DNA of 64,000 bases from positions 1-64,000 of the forward strand of contig JANOGW010000080.1 in the NCBI GenBank assembly GCA_031406155.1. Direction: 5' to 3'. A program made the translations under genes and the position numbers. Below the pieces are notes generated by a model. That model saw nothing but the letters and a program-made list of their open reading frames with translations, was not told the DNA's origin and did no database searches. Origin of the DNA: JACMNW01 sp031406155. Lineage in GTDB: Bacteria > Pseudomonadota > Alphaproteobacteria > Rhodobacterales > Rhodobacteraceae. Of the stretch, positions 43,373 to 52,877 are shown piece by piece (position 1 is the first letter of the stretch; each line of letters begins with the position of its first letter).

Positions 43373-45136
43373 TCATTCTGCTGCTTTTGTTTCTTTGCCC
43401 GTCAAGGGCAACTGCACTTCAAATACCGCACCGCCCTCGTCACTGTTGCGCGCAGTCAGTCGCCCGCCCAGATCGGTGATAATGCCGGACGAGATGGCCA
43501 ATCCTAGCCCCACCCCTTCGCCCGGTTTTTTCGTGGTGTAAAACGGCTCGAACAGATTATCGAGATCGCCGATGCCGTGCCCGTTGTCACGCACCGCCAG
43601 CACGGCACTTTCACCCGCCGACAACATGATGTCGATCTGCGGCGCTTTGCTTTCCTTGGTCGCATCCAGCGCGTTGCGCAGAAGGTTGATGATCACCTGC
43701 TCCAGCCGCAGCCGGTCAGCCATCACGATCACCGGTGTGCGCGGCAGACTGCGGGTGATGCGCACCACGCGCAGTTTCAACTGCGGCTCCATCATCGACA
43801 GCGCCGACGACACGCAGGCGCGCATATCGACCGGCTCGAACGCCTCTCCACCCTTGCGGGCATAAGATTTCAACTGCCGGGTAATCGCGCCCATGCGTTC
43901 GATCAGATCGTCGATTCGCTGGAACGACGACAGCGCCTCTTCCGGCCGTTTGCGCTGCAATAACAGCCGCGCGCCGGCCAGATAGGTTTTCATTGCGGCC
44001 AAGGGTTGGTTCAATTCGTGGCTGACGGCGGCGGACATCTCGCCCAGTGCCGCCAGTTTGGACGATTGCGCCAGCGTCAGTTCGGCAACCTCCAGATCCT
44101 TTTGCGCCTTTTCCCGCTGGGCCACCTCGCGTTGCAGCCGCGCATTCAGAAGGCGTAGTTCCGCGGATTCCCGTTGAAACCCGATAGACCGCGTCCAGGC
44201 CCGGCGCGACAGCAGATAAAACGTCAGCGCCGCCAGAATGGCAAATCCCATAATTTCAAGCGCCAGAACACCGTTGACCCGTTCGCGCACGGAATCGTAG
44301 GCAGTGAAGGTGATCAGCCGCCAGCCGCGAAACGGCACACGTGTTTCGGTTTTCAACACCGCCTTGCCCAAAACATACGCATCCGGAGCCCTTTGTGCCC
44401 AATCCGTCGTGGCCTGAAACGCCCGCCCGATTGCCGAAGGCGCGTCAGTTGACGCCAAAGCCTCGCCCAAAGGCAAGCCCCGCCAGCGCAGTTCAGTCGA
44501 CAGCAGAACAACGCCTTCACTGTCAGCGACCACGACTGCATCCTGCAACCCCGCCCAAGCCCGTTCGTACTTCATCAGATCCGCCGCCACGACCAGTACC
44601 CCGATCGCCTGCCCCTCGGATTGGATCGCACGCGAATAGGTAAACTCATGCGCGCCCGTGTCGGTCTTGGTGACGGTGAAGACGGAATCCTTCGTGCGTA
44701 TGGCATCGACAAATGCGCTGTCCGCCGCGTGCGCAGTGCCAAGCAGATTACGGTTCGTCGCACCGACCGTGCGGCCTTCCCCGTCCAGCAGCAGGATGGA
44801 AGCCGCCCCGATCTCGTCTTGAAAAGAAATCAGCCGCGCCGAAGTGCCGGAAAAATCCCCAACGCTTAACGCCCGGATCAATTCGGGATCGCGCGCAAGC
44901 AGCAATGGCACGACCGATGTGCGCTGCAATTCAGAGATCAGATTGCCCGAGTACAGCGCAAGACGCAACTCGGCGCGATTGCGCGTTGTATCAGTAAAGC
45001 GGTCGGACAACCAGCGATTGGTGGTCAACACGACGGCAACGGCGAAAAGGACCAAGATGGCGATCACCACTTTGGCCCGCCAAGACATGCCCTGCGGCGC
45101 GTCTGATCCTAACTCATCTGCCTCGACTTCAGTCAT
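43373..45136 (-). CDS. dctB: DctB-like sensor histidine kinase
   Basis: This 587-residue inner-membrane kinase has a membrane helix at about 23-42 (VVIAILVLFAVAVVLTTNRW), a periplasmic sensory region of Cache type to about 285, a second helix (LALEIMGFAILAALTFYLLS) and a coiled coil. The HisKA domain carries the phosphoacceptor histidine in GEMSAAVSHELNQPLAAM, and the ATPase domain includes IINLLRNALDATK. The DctB family senses C4-dicarboxylates such as succinate. It forms a two-gene operon with the regulator. No dctPQM transporter is in the window. Confidence 0.87.
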   Translation of the reverse strand: MTEVEADELGSDAPQGMSWRAKVVIAILVLFAVAVVLTTNRWLSDRFTDTTRNRAELRLALYSGNLISELQRTSVVPLLLARDPELIRALSVGDFSGTSARLISFQDEIGAASILLLDGEGRTVGATNRNLLGTAHAADSAFVDAIRTKDSVFTVTKTDTGAHEFTYSRAIQSEGQAIGVLVVAADLMKYERAWAGLQDAVVVADSEGVVLLSTELRWRGLPLGEALASTDAPSAIGRAFQATTDWAQRAPDAYVLGKAVLKTETRVPFRGWRLITFTAYDSVRERVNGVLALEIMGFAILAALTFYLLSRRAWTRSIGFQRESAELRLLNARLQREVAQREKAQKDLEVAELTLAQSSKLAALGEMSAAVSHELNQPLAAMKTYLAGARLLLQRKRPEEALSSFQRIDDLIERMGAITRQLKSYARKGGEAFEPVDMRACVSSALSMMEPQLKLRVVRITRSLPRTPVIVMADRLRLEQVIINLLRNALDATKESKAPQIDIMLSAGESAVLAVRDNGHGIGDLDNLFEPFYTTKKPGEGVGLGLAISSGIITDLGGRLTARNSDEGGAVFEVQLPLTGKETKAAE

Positions 45137-45182
45137 ATGACGAGTTTACGACCCGGCGGGCTACGTCTCAAGGACCAGCCCA

Positions 45183-45848
45183 TCAGGCCAGCGCCATCCC
45201 GCCCATCAATGACCGGAATACTTTCGCACCATCGATGCCACCCAGGCGCGCATCGATGGCCCGTTCGGGGTGTGGCATCATGCCCAAGACCCGGCGATTG
45301 TCCGACACGATGCCAGCAATGTCACCCATCGCGCCATTGGGATTATCCGTGTAGCGAAACGCAATGTGCCCCTCGCCCTCCAGCCGCGCCATGGTTTCGG
45401 CATCGGTCGTGTAGTTGCCGTCGTGATGCGCGATTGGCAGATGTATCACCTCGCCGGGCTGGTAGGCCGTGGTAAACGCGTTTGCCGGCCCCACCCGCAA
45501 CCCCACGGCTTTGCACACGAATTTCAAGCCGGCATTGCGCATCAATGCACCCGGCAAAAGCCCCGTCTCAGTCAGGACCTGAAACCCGTTGCAGATGCCC
45601 AGAACATAGCCGCCACGAGCGGCATGCGCATGGATCGCCCCGGCAATGGGCGACCTTGCGGCAATGGCGCCACAACGCAGATAATCGCCAAACGAAAACC
45701 CGCCCGGAATGCCAACCACATCCACTCCGTCCGGCATCGACGTGTCTTTATGCCAGACACGGGCCACATCAAACCCGGCGCTTTCAAACGCAACGATCAG
45801 ATCACGGTCGCAGTTTGATCCCGGAAACGTAATGACAGCGGCTTTCAT
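45183..45848 (-). CDS. purQ: Phosphoribosylformylglycinamidine synthase, glutaminase subunit
   Basis: This 221-residue class I glutamine amidotransferase supplies ammonia to PurL in de novo purine synthesis. The nucleophile cysteine is in VLGICNGFQVL, and the His-Glu pair is in MMPHPERAID. The start MKAAVITFPGSNCDRDLIVA at 45848 is the family start. It follows purS by 256 bases that hold paired hairpins. PurL itself is not in the window. Confidence 0.94.
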   Translation of the reverse strand: MKAAVITFPGSNCDRDLIVAFESAGFDVARVWHKDTSMPDGVDVVGIPGGFSFGDYLRCGAIAARSPIAGAIHAHAARGGYVLGICNGFQVLTETGLLPGALMRNAGLKFVCKAVGLRVGPANAFTTAYQPGEVIHLPIAHHDGNYTTDAETMARLEGEGHIAFRYTDNPNGAMGDIAGIVSDNRRVLGMMPHPERAIDARLGGIDGAKVFRSLMGGMALA

Positions 45849-46104
45849 TCCAAATCCCCTCAACATACTTGCGACGCCTTTACCTTACCGGCACGCCCGC
45901 TTCCAGTCCAACACGGCTTAGTGCAAGAAACAGCGGCGCGGTCCAGGAAACCACATGACAAGAAACACTTTCCTCGGGCACAGCGTCGGGCCGTCAAATC
46001 AAACAGTTCGCCCGGTTCGTCCGTAGCGCAACAAAAATCTGCACAGATTTTTGCCAACAATTTTGTGCAAAATTCTTCGCCCGGCCTGGCTGTTTCGACC
46101 CGTC
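45849..46104 (-). promoter_or_regulatory. purS-purQ intergenic region with tandem hairpins
   Basis: Two inverted repeats lie close together: CAAAAATCTG/CAGATTTTTG at 46032-46053 (10-bp stem, 2-base loop) and AATTTTG/CAAAATT at 46059-46074 (7-bp stem). The first is followed on the minus strand by TTGTTG and could partly terminate purine transcripts after purS. No ORF here has family character. Confidence 0.55.
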
Positions 46105-46344
46105 TCAGACGATCTCGATGCTGAACTTCTCGATCACCGTATTGGCCAGCAGCCGCTCGCACATTGCCCGGACTTCAGCCTCGGCCACCGCGTGGTCAGA
46201 CCCCGCAAGATCCAGCTCGATCACTTTGCCCTGTCGCACGCCGGTGACGCCGCCAAACCCCAATGTGCCCAGCGCATGCCGGACCGCTTCACCCTGAGGG
46301 TCCAGTACACCGTCTTTCAACATCACATGCACGCGCGCTTTCAT
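46105..46344 (-). CDS. purS: Phosphoribosylformylglycinamidine synthase subunit PurS
   Basis: This small 79-residue subunit bridges PurL and PurQ in the three-part FGAM synthase. It matches the family in size and sequence: MKARVHVMLKDGVLDPQGEA at the N-terminus, then VRQGKVIELDLAG. It lies 16 bases after purC in the same direction. Confidence 0.94.
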   Translation of the reverse strand: MKARVHVMLKDGVLDPQGEAVRHALGTLGFGGVTGVRQGKVIELDLAGSDHAVAEAEVRAMCERLLANTVIEKFSIEIV

Positions 46345-46360
46345 CAGCCCTGACCTTCCT

Positions 46361-47122
46361 TCAATTGATCAATGTCGGTTTGGTGGTATGCGTCACATTC
46401 GATGGCAACACCCCCAGACGGCGGGCGAGTTCGGTATACACATCCGGCAACGGACCGGGTTCGCGCACGGCACCGTCGCGCTCGCTTGCTTCATTTCCTC
46501 GCATGTCCCATAGCCGACAACTGTCCGGGCTAATTTCATCCGCAACGATCAGGCGCATGAAATCGCCTTCCCAGATGCGGCCAATCTCGATGCGGAAATC
46601 GGCAAGCCGGATGCCGACACCCATCATCACGCCGGACAGGAAATCGTTCACTCGCAGCGCAAGGGCGATCACATCATCCAGGTCCTGCTGATTGGCCCAG
46701 CCGAAGGCGACGATGTGCTCCTCGGCCACCAGTGGGCAGCCCAGCTTGTCATCCTTGAAATAGTATTCCACGATTGGTCGTGGCAAAGCGGTGCCTTCGG
46801 AAATACCAAGCCGCTTTGACAGATCGCCGGCGGCAAAGTTGCGCACCACAATCTCCAGTGGCAGGATCTCGGCCATGCGGACAAGTTGTTCGCGCATGTT
46901 TACCCGGCGGATGAAATGCGTGGGCACCCCGATGCTGTTCAAACCGGTCATGAAGAATTCCGACAGCCGGTTGTTCAAGACACCCTTGCCATCGACGGCA
47001 ACGGCCGCCTCGGACCCGCTGGCGATCCCGTCATCCTTGAAATACTGGATCAGCGTGCCCGGCTCGGGGCCCTCATACAAAATCTTGGCCTTGCCTTCGT
47101 AAACCTTCTTGCGCCGCGCCAT
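46361..47122 (-). CDS. purC: Phosphoribosylaminoimidazole-succinocarboxamide synthase
   Basis: This 253-residue SAICAR synthetase joins CAIR and aspartate with ATP. The N-terminal ATP-grasp-like segment is VYEGKAKILYEGP, followed by later signatures (LPLEIVVRNFAAGDLSKRLG and LADFRIEIGR). The start at 47122 (MARRKKVYEG) follows GGAGAG; the frame open to 47302 is untranslated leader. It heads purC-purS-(gap)-purQ. Confidence 0.94.
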   Translation of the reverse strand: MARRKKVYEGKAKILYEGPEPGTLIQYFKDDGIASGSEAAVAVDGKGVLNNRLSEFFMTGLNSIGVPTHFIRRVNMREQLVRMAEILPLEIVVRNFAAGDLSKRLGISEGTALPRPIVEYYFKDDKLGCPLVAEEHIVAFGWANQQDLDDVIALALRVNDFLSGVMMGVGIRLADFRIEIGRIWEGDFMRLIVADEISPDSCRLWDMRGNEASERDGAVREPGPLPDVYTELARRLGVLPSNVTHTTKPTLIN

Positions 47123-47295
47123 GAACTCTCCGATCAAACAGCCAAAAGGGGCGCTGAAGGCACCCCGATCAGTCTTTGGTGCAGCCATATGCCAAGCGCG
47201 CCTGTCCCGCAAGGCAAACGCAGCCCACCCCTTGCACGACGGGATGCGGAAGGGCATATGGAAGGCAACCGAGGGTTTCACGAAAGGATTTGTCC

Positions 47296-47610
47296 ATGCC
47301 AACGTTCGACGACCGCGAGAAAGCCTTTGAATCGAAATTTGCGCGTGATGCCGACATGCAGTTCCGGGCCGAGGCGCGGCGCAACAAATTGCTCGGTCAG
47401 TGGGCTGCGGGCCTGCTTGGCAAAACCGGCGACGACGCAGCGTCTTATGCCACGAGTGTCGTGCATGCCGACTTCGAAGAAGCGGGCGTCGAAGACGTCG
47501 TGCGCAAGGTCGCCGCCGATCTGGCCGGCCACGCCAGCGCAGACGAAATACGCGCCAAGCTGGCCGAACTTTTGCCGTTGGCCAAGGCGCAACTGATGGA
47601 CGAAATCTAA
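47296..47610 (+). CDS. F1-ATPase inhibitor subunit zeta (DUF1476)
   Basis: This 104-residue helical protein begins MPTFDDREKAFESKFARDAD, the signature of the DUF1476 family. In Paracoccus this protein is the zeta subunit, whose N-terminal helix enters F1 and blocks ATP hydrolysis in one direction. It is divergent from purC. GAAAGGA lies upstream of the ATG. Stand-alone location, away from atp genes, is usual for it. Confidence 0.88.
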   Translation: MPTFDDREKAFESKFARDADMQFRAEARRNKLLGQWAAGLLGKTGDDAASYATSVVHADFEEAGVEDVVRKVAADLAGHASADEIRAKLAELLPLAKAQLMDEI

Positions 47611-47753
47611 GGTCATCGCCCTGCCTGTGACAGCCGATCGCATGTCAGAGGCCGGACTTTTGTTTTTTTGGTACGATTTGATCCGTTAAGTCCCGCTGAA
47701 CCCTGATCGCTTAGCACTGACCTGGTGCATGCGATCATCAAAGGGTTCGAACC

Positions 47754-49709
47754 ATGACAAATCCCAGACGTCAGGCCTTTGCGCAGGCACGGGCCGACCT
47801 GCCCGCGGGGGAATGGCACCGCCAGATCGGCAAGGCGGGTCTTGCGGTAGCGATTGCCGGCGTCCTAGCCTGGCTGCTTGCCGACCGGCTGTCTGAAGTT
47901 TCGTTGGATGACGCCCGCAGTCACCTCTTGGCGGTTGCCCCCGGCCAGTGGCTTGCCGCCGGTCTGGCCACGCTTGTCGGCTTTTGGGCGGTCGGGCACT
48001 ATGATGATGTGATCCACCGATATCTGGCCACGTGCGCGCGCCCGTCGGATGCCCGTTGCGCCGGGGCCACGGCGATCGCCATCAGCCAGACCCTTGGGCT
48101 TGGCGTGATCACCGGAGCCATCGTGCGCTGGCGGATGCTGCCCGACCAGAACCTGTGGCAGGCGACCAGGATCACCGCTATTGTCGCGCTGTTTTTCCTG
48201 TCGGGCTGGGCAGTTGTCACTGCACTCGTTTTGGCGACCTTGCCGATCGCCCCCTTCAAATCAGCCGCCCTGTTGGTGCTTGGCGCCTTCGCTGCCCTTA
48301 TCATCATCTGTGCGATTGCGCCGAAGGTTCGCACCCTGCACCTGCCCAACCTCTTTGTGATCACCCGGCTTTTGGCGCTGACCACCGTTGATACCCTGGC
48401 AGCAGCCACAGCGCTTTGGGTCTTGTGCCCGCCGGATCTTGCCTTGCCGCTGACAACCTTGCTACCTGCTTTTCTGCTGGCCTTTGGTGCGGGCTTGATC
48501 TCCGGCGCGCCGGGCGGAGTCGGCGCGTTTGAAATCACCTTGCTTGCCCTGTTGCCACAGGTGCCAGAGGCACCGCTGCTGGCAGGCATCATTGCCTGGC
48601 GGGTCGTCTATTTTGCAGCCCCTGCCCTGCTCGGCGCGGCCTTTGCGATCCGCGGACCAAACCGCAACCGGCAGGCTGCACAACTTCGCCCGCGACCGGC
48701 TTTGACCAAAGTCGCCTCGCGCGCAGAGGCGGGGTTGCTGGCACAGGGTCATCTGGATCTTCTTGCCGCAGGGCATGATCAGGCGTGGCTTTCGGGGCGT
48801 ACCGCGCATTGCCTGATCGGCTTGCTTGATCCCATGTCCGATGATCCCAAGATCGGGGCGGTCGCTTGTGATCACAAACGGGCTATCACCTGCCTGATCG
48901 ACAGGGCCCGGTTGGAGCACAAGCTGCCGGTGATCTACAAATGCACGGCCCGCACGGCGGTTGCCGCACGCCGGCTTGGCCTTTTTTTGCGCCCCGTCGG
49001 ACGCGAGGCTTGGCTCGATCCACGCAACTTTGCCCTTGATACCCCATCGCGCGCAGGCTTGCGGCGCAAACTGCGCCGGGCGGCGGCAGCGGGCATAACC
49101 ATCACAACCGAGCCGCAGGATTGGGACCAATTGTCCAGAATTGTCGGCGATTGGGTCAAGTGTCATGGCGCGGAACGCGGCTTTTCCATGGGCCGGTTTG
49201 ATCGCAACTATCTGATAGGCCAGCGGCTTTATGCAGCAATGCGGGACGGCCGGCCCATCGCCTTTGCCAGCTTTCATGTGGGCAAATACGAATGGACACT
49301 TGATCTTATGCGCCATGCGTCGCCGTTGCCGGATGGCACTATGCACGCCCTGATCGCGAAAGCCATTGCCGATGCCGCAGCCGCCAGCCTGCCGCGCCTG
49401 TCACTGGCCGCGGTGCCCCTTGCGGCGCTGTGCCCGGCCCCGGTCCCGCGCCTTGCTCGCCTTGTCCACCGCGTGACGGGCGGCGACCAGACCGGCCTTG
49501 CGCAATTCAAATCCGCTTTTGTGCCAAACTGGCAAACCTTGTACCTTGCGGCATCAAGCAGGCCCGGGCTGGCGCTTGCCGGGATGGAAATTGCGCGCGC
49601 GGTGCGGTTTCCGCCGCCTGTAGGCTGCGCCCCTCATCATCTTCATGAAGATTATGAATTTGCCAGCACGCACCAACCGTGGCAGAGCAGGCTCAACACG
49701 ATCCCGTGA
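47754..49709 (+). CDS. MprF-like lysylphosphatidylglycerol synthase/flippase protein, short form
   Basis: This 651-residue inner-membrane protein has an N-terminal part with about eight membrane helices (residues 25-310), including GLISGAPGGVGAFEITLLAL, the MprF flippase-type motif. A cytoplasmic C-terminal DUF2156 GNAT-like domain (about 330-620) transfers an amino acid from tRNA to phosphatidylglycerol in MprF proteins. Full MprF has about 14 helices and 850 residues, so this is a shortened relative. It lies 18 bp before the homocysteine methyltransferase gene. The amino acid used is unknown. Confidence 0.78.
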   Translation: MTNPRRQAFAQARADLPAGEWHRQIGKAGLAVAIAGVLAWLLADRLSEVSLDDARSHLLAVAPGQWLAAGLATLVGFWAVGHYDDVIHRYLATCARPSDARCAGATAIAISQTLGLGVITGAIVRWRMLPDQNLWQATRITAIVALFFLSGWAVVTALVLATLPIAPFKSAALLVLGAFAALIIICAIAPKVRTLHLPNLFVITRLLALTTVDTLAAATALWVLCPPDLALPLTTLLPAFLLAFGAGLISGAPGGVGAFEITLLALLPQVPEAPLLAGIIAWRVVYFAAPALLGAAFAIRGPNRNRQAAQLRPRPALTKVASRAEAGLLAQGHLDLLAAGHDQAWLSGRTAHCLIGLLDPMSDDPKIGAVACDHKRAITCLIDRARLEHKLPVIYKCTARTAVAARRLGLFLRPVGREAWLDPRNFALDTPSRAGLRRKLRRAAAAGITITTEPQDWDQLSRIVGDWVKCHGAERGFSMGRFDRNYLIGQRLYAAMRDGRPIAFASFHVGKYEWTLDLMRHASPLPDGTMHALIAKAIADAAAASLPRLSLAAVPLAALCPAPVPRLARLVHRVTGGDQTGLAQFKSAFVPNWQTLYLAASSRPGLALAGMEIARAVRFPPPVGCAPHHLHEDYEFASTHQPWQSRLNTIP

Positions 49710-49727
49710 CTTGTTCAAAGGATGCTT

Positions 49728-50747
49728 ATGCCCACCGATCTTTTGTCGACGCTTCTTGCCAGCCGCGATTGGCTGCTGGCCGATGGGGCCACCGGCACCA
49801 ATCTGTTCAACATGGGCCTGTCATCGGGCGAGCCGCCCGAGATGTGGAATATCGAACACCCCGACAAAATTCGCGCGCTCTACAAAGATGCGGTCGATGC
49901 GGGGTCCGATCTGTTCCTGACCAACTCATTCGGCGGCAATGCAAGCCGGATGCGGCTGCACAACCTGCAAGACCGCGTGCATGAGTTGAACCGCGTTGCC
50001 GCCAGTCTTGGGCGCGAGATTGCCGATGCCGCCAGTCGCCCGGTTGTGGTGGCTGGCTCTGTCGGGCCAACGGGCGAGATCATGGTGCCGGTCGGCCCGT
50101 TGACGCATGCCCTTGCGGTCGAGATGTTCCACGAACAGGCCGAGGGGTTGAAGGCGGGCGGCGCAGATGTGCTGTGGGTCGAGACGATGTCAGCCCCAGA
50201 AGAGTATCGCGCCGCAGCCGAAGCCGCAGCCCTGGCCGGAATGCCATGGTGCGGCACGATGAGCTTTGATACCGCAGGGCGCACGATGATGGGCATCACC
50301 TCGGCGGCGATGGTGACGATGGTTGAAAAGCTGCCGAACCCGCCGATCGCGTTTGGCGCGAACTGCGGCGTCGGCGCGTCGGATTTGTTGCGCACCGTGT
50401 TGGGGTTTGTTGCACAAGGCACTGATCGGCCGATCATTGCCAAGGGCAATGCGGGCATTCCGAAATACCACGATGGCCATATCCATTATGATGGCACGCC
50501 TGAACTCATGGCCGAATATGCCGTTCTGGCCCGGGACGCAGGGGTGCGGATCATCGGTGGCTGCTGTGGCACCATGCCAGAGCATTTGCGCGCCATGCGG
50601 CACGCGCTGGAAACCCGCCCAAAATCCTTGCGCCCGACACTTGACGCGATCACCGGCGCGTTGGGCGGATTTTCCTCGGCCTCGGACGGCACGGGGGACA
50701 CTTCGGGTGATCCAAGGCGCGAACGGCGCGGTGGGCGGCGCGGCTAG
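49728..50747 (+). CDS. Homocysteine S-methyltransferase (Bmt/BHMT-type)
   Basis: This 339-residue TIM-barrel enzyme methylates homocysteine to methionine. Zinc cysteines are seen in FGANCGVGASD and IGGCCGTMPEH, and the start WLLADGATGTNLF is the family N-terminus. The barrel is the homocysteine-binding unit only; no cobalamin or folate domain is present. With the corrinoid protein 1.3 kb away, it fits the homocysteine part of the split methionine synthase described in Rhodobacterales. Direct betaine use is the alternative. ATG at 49728 has AAAGGA five bases upstream. Confidence 0.83.
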   Translation: MPTDLLSTLLASRDWLLADGATGTNLFNMGLSSGEPPEMWNIEHPDKIRALYKDAVDAGSDLFLTNSFGGNASRMRLHNLQDRVHELNRVAASLGREIADAASRPVVVAGSVGPTGEIMVPVGPLTHALAVEMFHEQAEGLKAGGADVLWVETMSAPEEYRAAAEAAALAGMPWCGTMSFDTAGRTMMGITSAAMVTMVEKLPNPPIAFGANCGVGASDLLRTVLGFVAQGTDRPIIAKGNAGIPKYHDGHIHYDGTPELMAEYAVLARDAGVRIIGGCCGTMPEHLRAMRHALETRPKSLRPTLDAITGALGGFSSASDGTGDTSGDPRRERRGGRRG

Positions 50748-50817
50748 CGCTTGTCCCGGCCCTTTCGGGCGTCCGCGCTGTCCAGCGAAGACGCGGCGCA
50801 AGGCGCGGATGATCGGG

Positions 50818-51906
50818 CTAAAACAACGCCAACTGATCGCCGGCTTTTGCTGGCCGCGCAAACAGGTCGCAGCGCAATTTCGGCTGAACCCGGTCCAGCC
50901 TCAGTCGCCGCGCCGCCACCGCGAACCGCCGCGCCATCAGATCGGCCCATGGCCCCTCGCCGCGCATCCGTTTACCAAACTCCGGATCATAGTCACGCCC
51001 CCCGTGCAAGCTGCGCACCCGGCCCATCACCTTGGCCGCCCGGTCAGGGTAATGTTGCGCTAGCCAGTCCTGAAACAGGTCCGACACCTCGCGCGGCAGC
51101 CGCAGCATGATGAAACTGGCCGCCACTGCCCCGGCATCCTTGGCCGCCTGCAAGATCGGTTCCACCTCGTGATCGGTCAATCCCGGTACTACCGGGGCCA
51201 CCATCACCCGCACCGGAACGCCCGCCTCCGTCAATCGGCGGATCGTGGCCAACCGCCGCGCGGGCGAAGCGACCCGTGGTTCCATCTTGCGCGACATATC
51301 GGCATCCAGCGTGGTGACCGACACGCCAACCCGCACCAGACCAACGGCGGCCATGGGCGCCAGTATGTCCAGATCCCGCTCGACCAGCGTGCCCTTTGTC
51401 GTTATTGCAACCGGATGGTTGAAATCGCGCAGCACTTCCAGAACCTCGCGCATCACGCCATGGCTGGCTTCAATCGGTTGATAGGGATCGGTATTCGTGC
51501 CGATCGCAACCGTTTGAACCCGGTACGCGCGGGCCTGCAATTCGCGCGCCAGAACCGCGCCGATCCCCGGCTTTGCGATCAGCCGGGTTTCGAAATCCAG
51601 ACCCGGTGACAGGTTCACAAACGCATGGCTGGGCCGCGCGAAACAATAGATGCAGCCATGCTCGCACCCCCGGTAGGGATTGATCGATCGATCAAACGGC
51701 AGGTCGGGCGACCGGTTATAGCTGAGCGCAGACTTTGGCACCTCGAGTCGCACCTCGGTGCGCACAAGCTGCTGATCTTCCGGAATATCCCAGCCATCGC
51801 TGACACCGACACGCGCATGCGCTTCGAACCGGCCCGCCGCATTCGATGCCGCCGCCCTCGCCCGCAACCGCTGCCCCGGCAACAGATTGTTTTCTTTATC
51901 CACCAT
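50818..51906 (-). CDS. PA0069-family radical SAM protein
   Basis: This 362-residue protein binds a 4Fe-4S cluster through CEHGCIYCFAR (the CxxxCxxC motif) near residue 80. It uses SAM radical chemistry; the TKGTLVERDLDIL and VGVSVTTLD segments are typical of the spore-photoproduct-lyase-like group. Its reaction is not known. It is encoded opposite to the homocysteine methyltransferase and the corrinoid protein that flank it. It ends 70 bp from the methyltransferase stop, convergently. Confidence 0.85.
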   Translation of the reverse strand: MVDKENNLLPGQRLRARAAASNAAGRFEAHARVGVSDGWDIPEDQQLVRTEVRLEVPKSALSYNRSPDLPFDRSINPYRGCEHGCIYCFARPSHAFVNLSPGLDFETRLIAKPGIGAVLARELQARAYRVQTVAIGTNTDPYQPIEASHGVMREVLEVLRDFNHPVAITTKGTLVERDLDILAPMAAVGLVRVGVSVTTLDADMSRKMEPRVASPARRLATIRRLTEAGVPVRVMVAPVVPGLTDHEVEPILQAAKDAGAVAASFIMLRLPREVSDLFQDWLAQHYPDRAAKVMGRVRSLHGGRDYDPEFGKRMRGEGPWADLMARRFAVAARRLRLDRVQPKLRCDLFARPAKAGDQLALF

Positions 51907-52060
51907 GTGCCCAATTTAGAACATACTGGCAACATATGCCAACGATATTCGAAACACGCCGCTTGCTGTCGGCTTTCATCCGGGGCATGTCGTAAACCGA
52001 AAAGTCATTGCGCGCGGTTCAGCCCATTGACAACATAACTTACCCGCAGGAGCGCATCAG

Positions 52061-52762
52061 ATGGCCGACGATAACGACGAGATCATTCTATCCGACCTGT
52101 CCGACGATGAACTTGTGCTGCAGATGCACGACGATCTGTACGACGGCCTGAAGGAAGAGATTGAAGAAGGTGTCGGCATCCTGTTGCAACGTGGCTGGAC
52201 GCCCTACGATGTGCTGACCAAGGCGCTTGTCGCGGGCATGACCATCGTCGGCGCCGACTTCCGCGATGGCATCCTGTTCGTGCCCGAAGTGCTGCTGGCC
52301 GCCAATGCCATGAAGGGTGGCATGTTCATCCTCAAACCGCTGCTGGCCGAAACCGGTGCACCGCGCATGGGCAAAATGGTGATCGGCACCGTCAAGGGCG
52401 ACATCCACGATATCGGCAAGAACCTTGTCGGCATGATGATGGAAGGTGCCGGCTTCGAAGTGCGCGATCTTGGCATCAACAATTCGGTTGAAAAGTACCT
52501 CGCTGCCCTTGAAGAAGAGCAACCCGATATCCTTGGCATGTCGGCCCTGCTGACGACCACTATGCCCTACATGAAGGTTGTGATCGACACGCTCAAGGAA
52601 AAAGGCATGCGCGAAAACTACATTGTCATGGTCGGTGGCGCGCCGTTGAACGAAGAGTTCAGCAAAGCCATCGGTGCAGACGCCTATTGCCGTGACGCCG
52701 CCGTTGCAGTTGAAACCGCAAAGTCGTTCATGCTGCGGAAACATAACTCGCTCAGCGCCTGA
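52061..52762 (+). CDS. Corrinoid (cobalamin-binding) methyltransferase protein
   Basis: This 233-residue protein has an N-terminal helical cap (residues about 15-95) and a cobalamin Rossmann domain. The cobalt-ligand histidine is in the DxHxxG motif of GTVKGDIHDIGKNLVGMMME, and the later MSALLTTTMPYM and MVGGAPLNEEF complete the B12 fold. It carries a methyl group between a donor and homocysteine, like the B12 domains of MetH. CAGGAGC lies upstream of the ATG. A terminator follows it. Confidence 0.92.
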   Translation: MADDNDEIILSDLSDDELVLQMHDDLYDGLKEEIEEGVGILLQRGWTPYDVLTKALVAGMTIVGADFRDGILFVPEVLLAANAMKGGMFILKPLLAETGAPRMGKMVIGTVKGDIHDIGKNLVGMMMEGAGFEVRDLGINNSVEKYLAALEEEQPDILGMSALLTTTMPYMKVVIDTLKEKGMRENYIVMVGGAPLNEEFSKAIGADAYCRDAAVAVETAKSFMLRKHNSLSA

Positions 52763-52763
52763 A

Positions 52764-52790
52764 GACCCGCGTTTTGGGCGGGTTTCCGTT
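52764..52790 (+). terminator. Hairpin after the corrinoid protein gene
   Basis: ACCCGC pairs with GCGGGT around a 7-base loop at 52765-52783, followed by TTCCGTT. It starts two bases after the stop codon and may partly separate the corrinoid gene from the small membrane gene downstream. Confidence 0.6.
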
Positions 52791-52877
52791 CACATTTCGG
52801 GGAACCGCCGCTTATTTGCGTTTCCGCCTTGGAAAAAGCGCGACGAAAGATCAGATTGAGGTGATAGGAGATTAATC

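Noticed and set aside
47611..47753. Terminator after the zeta-subunit gene
   Set aside because: A T-rich run is present near 47660, but the stem before it is only about five pairs.
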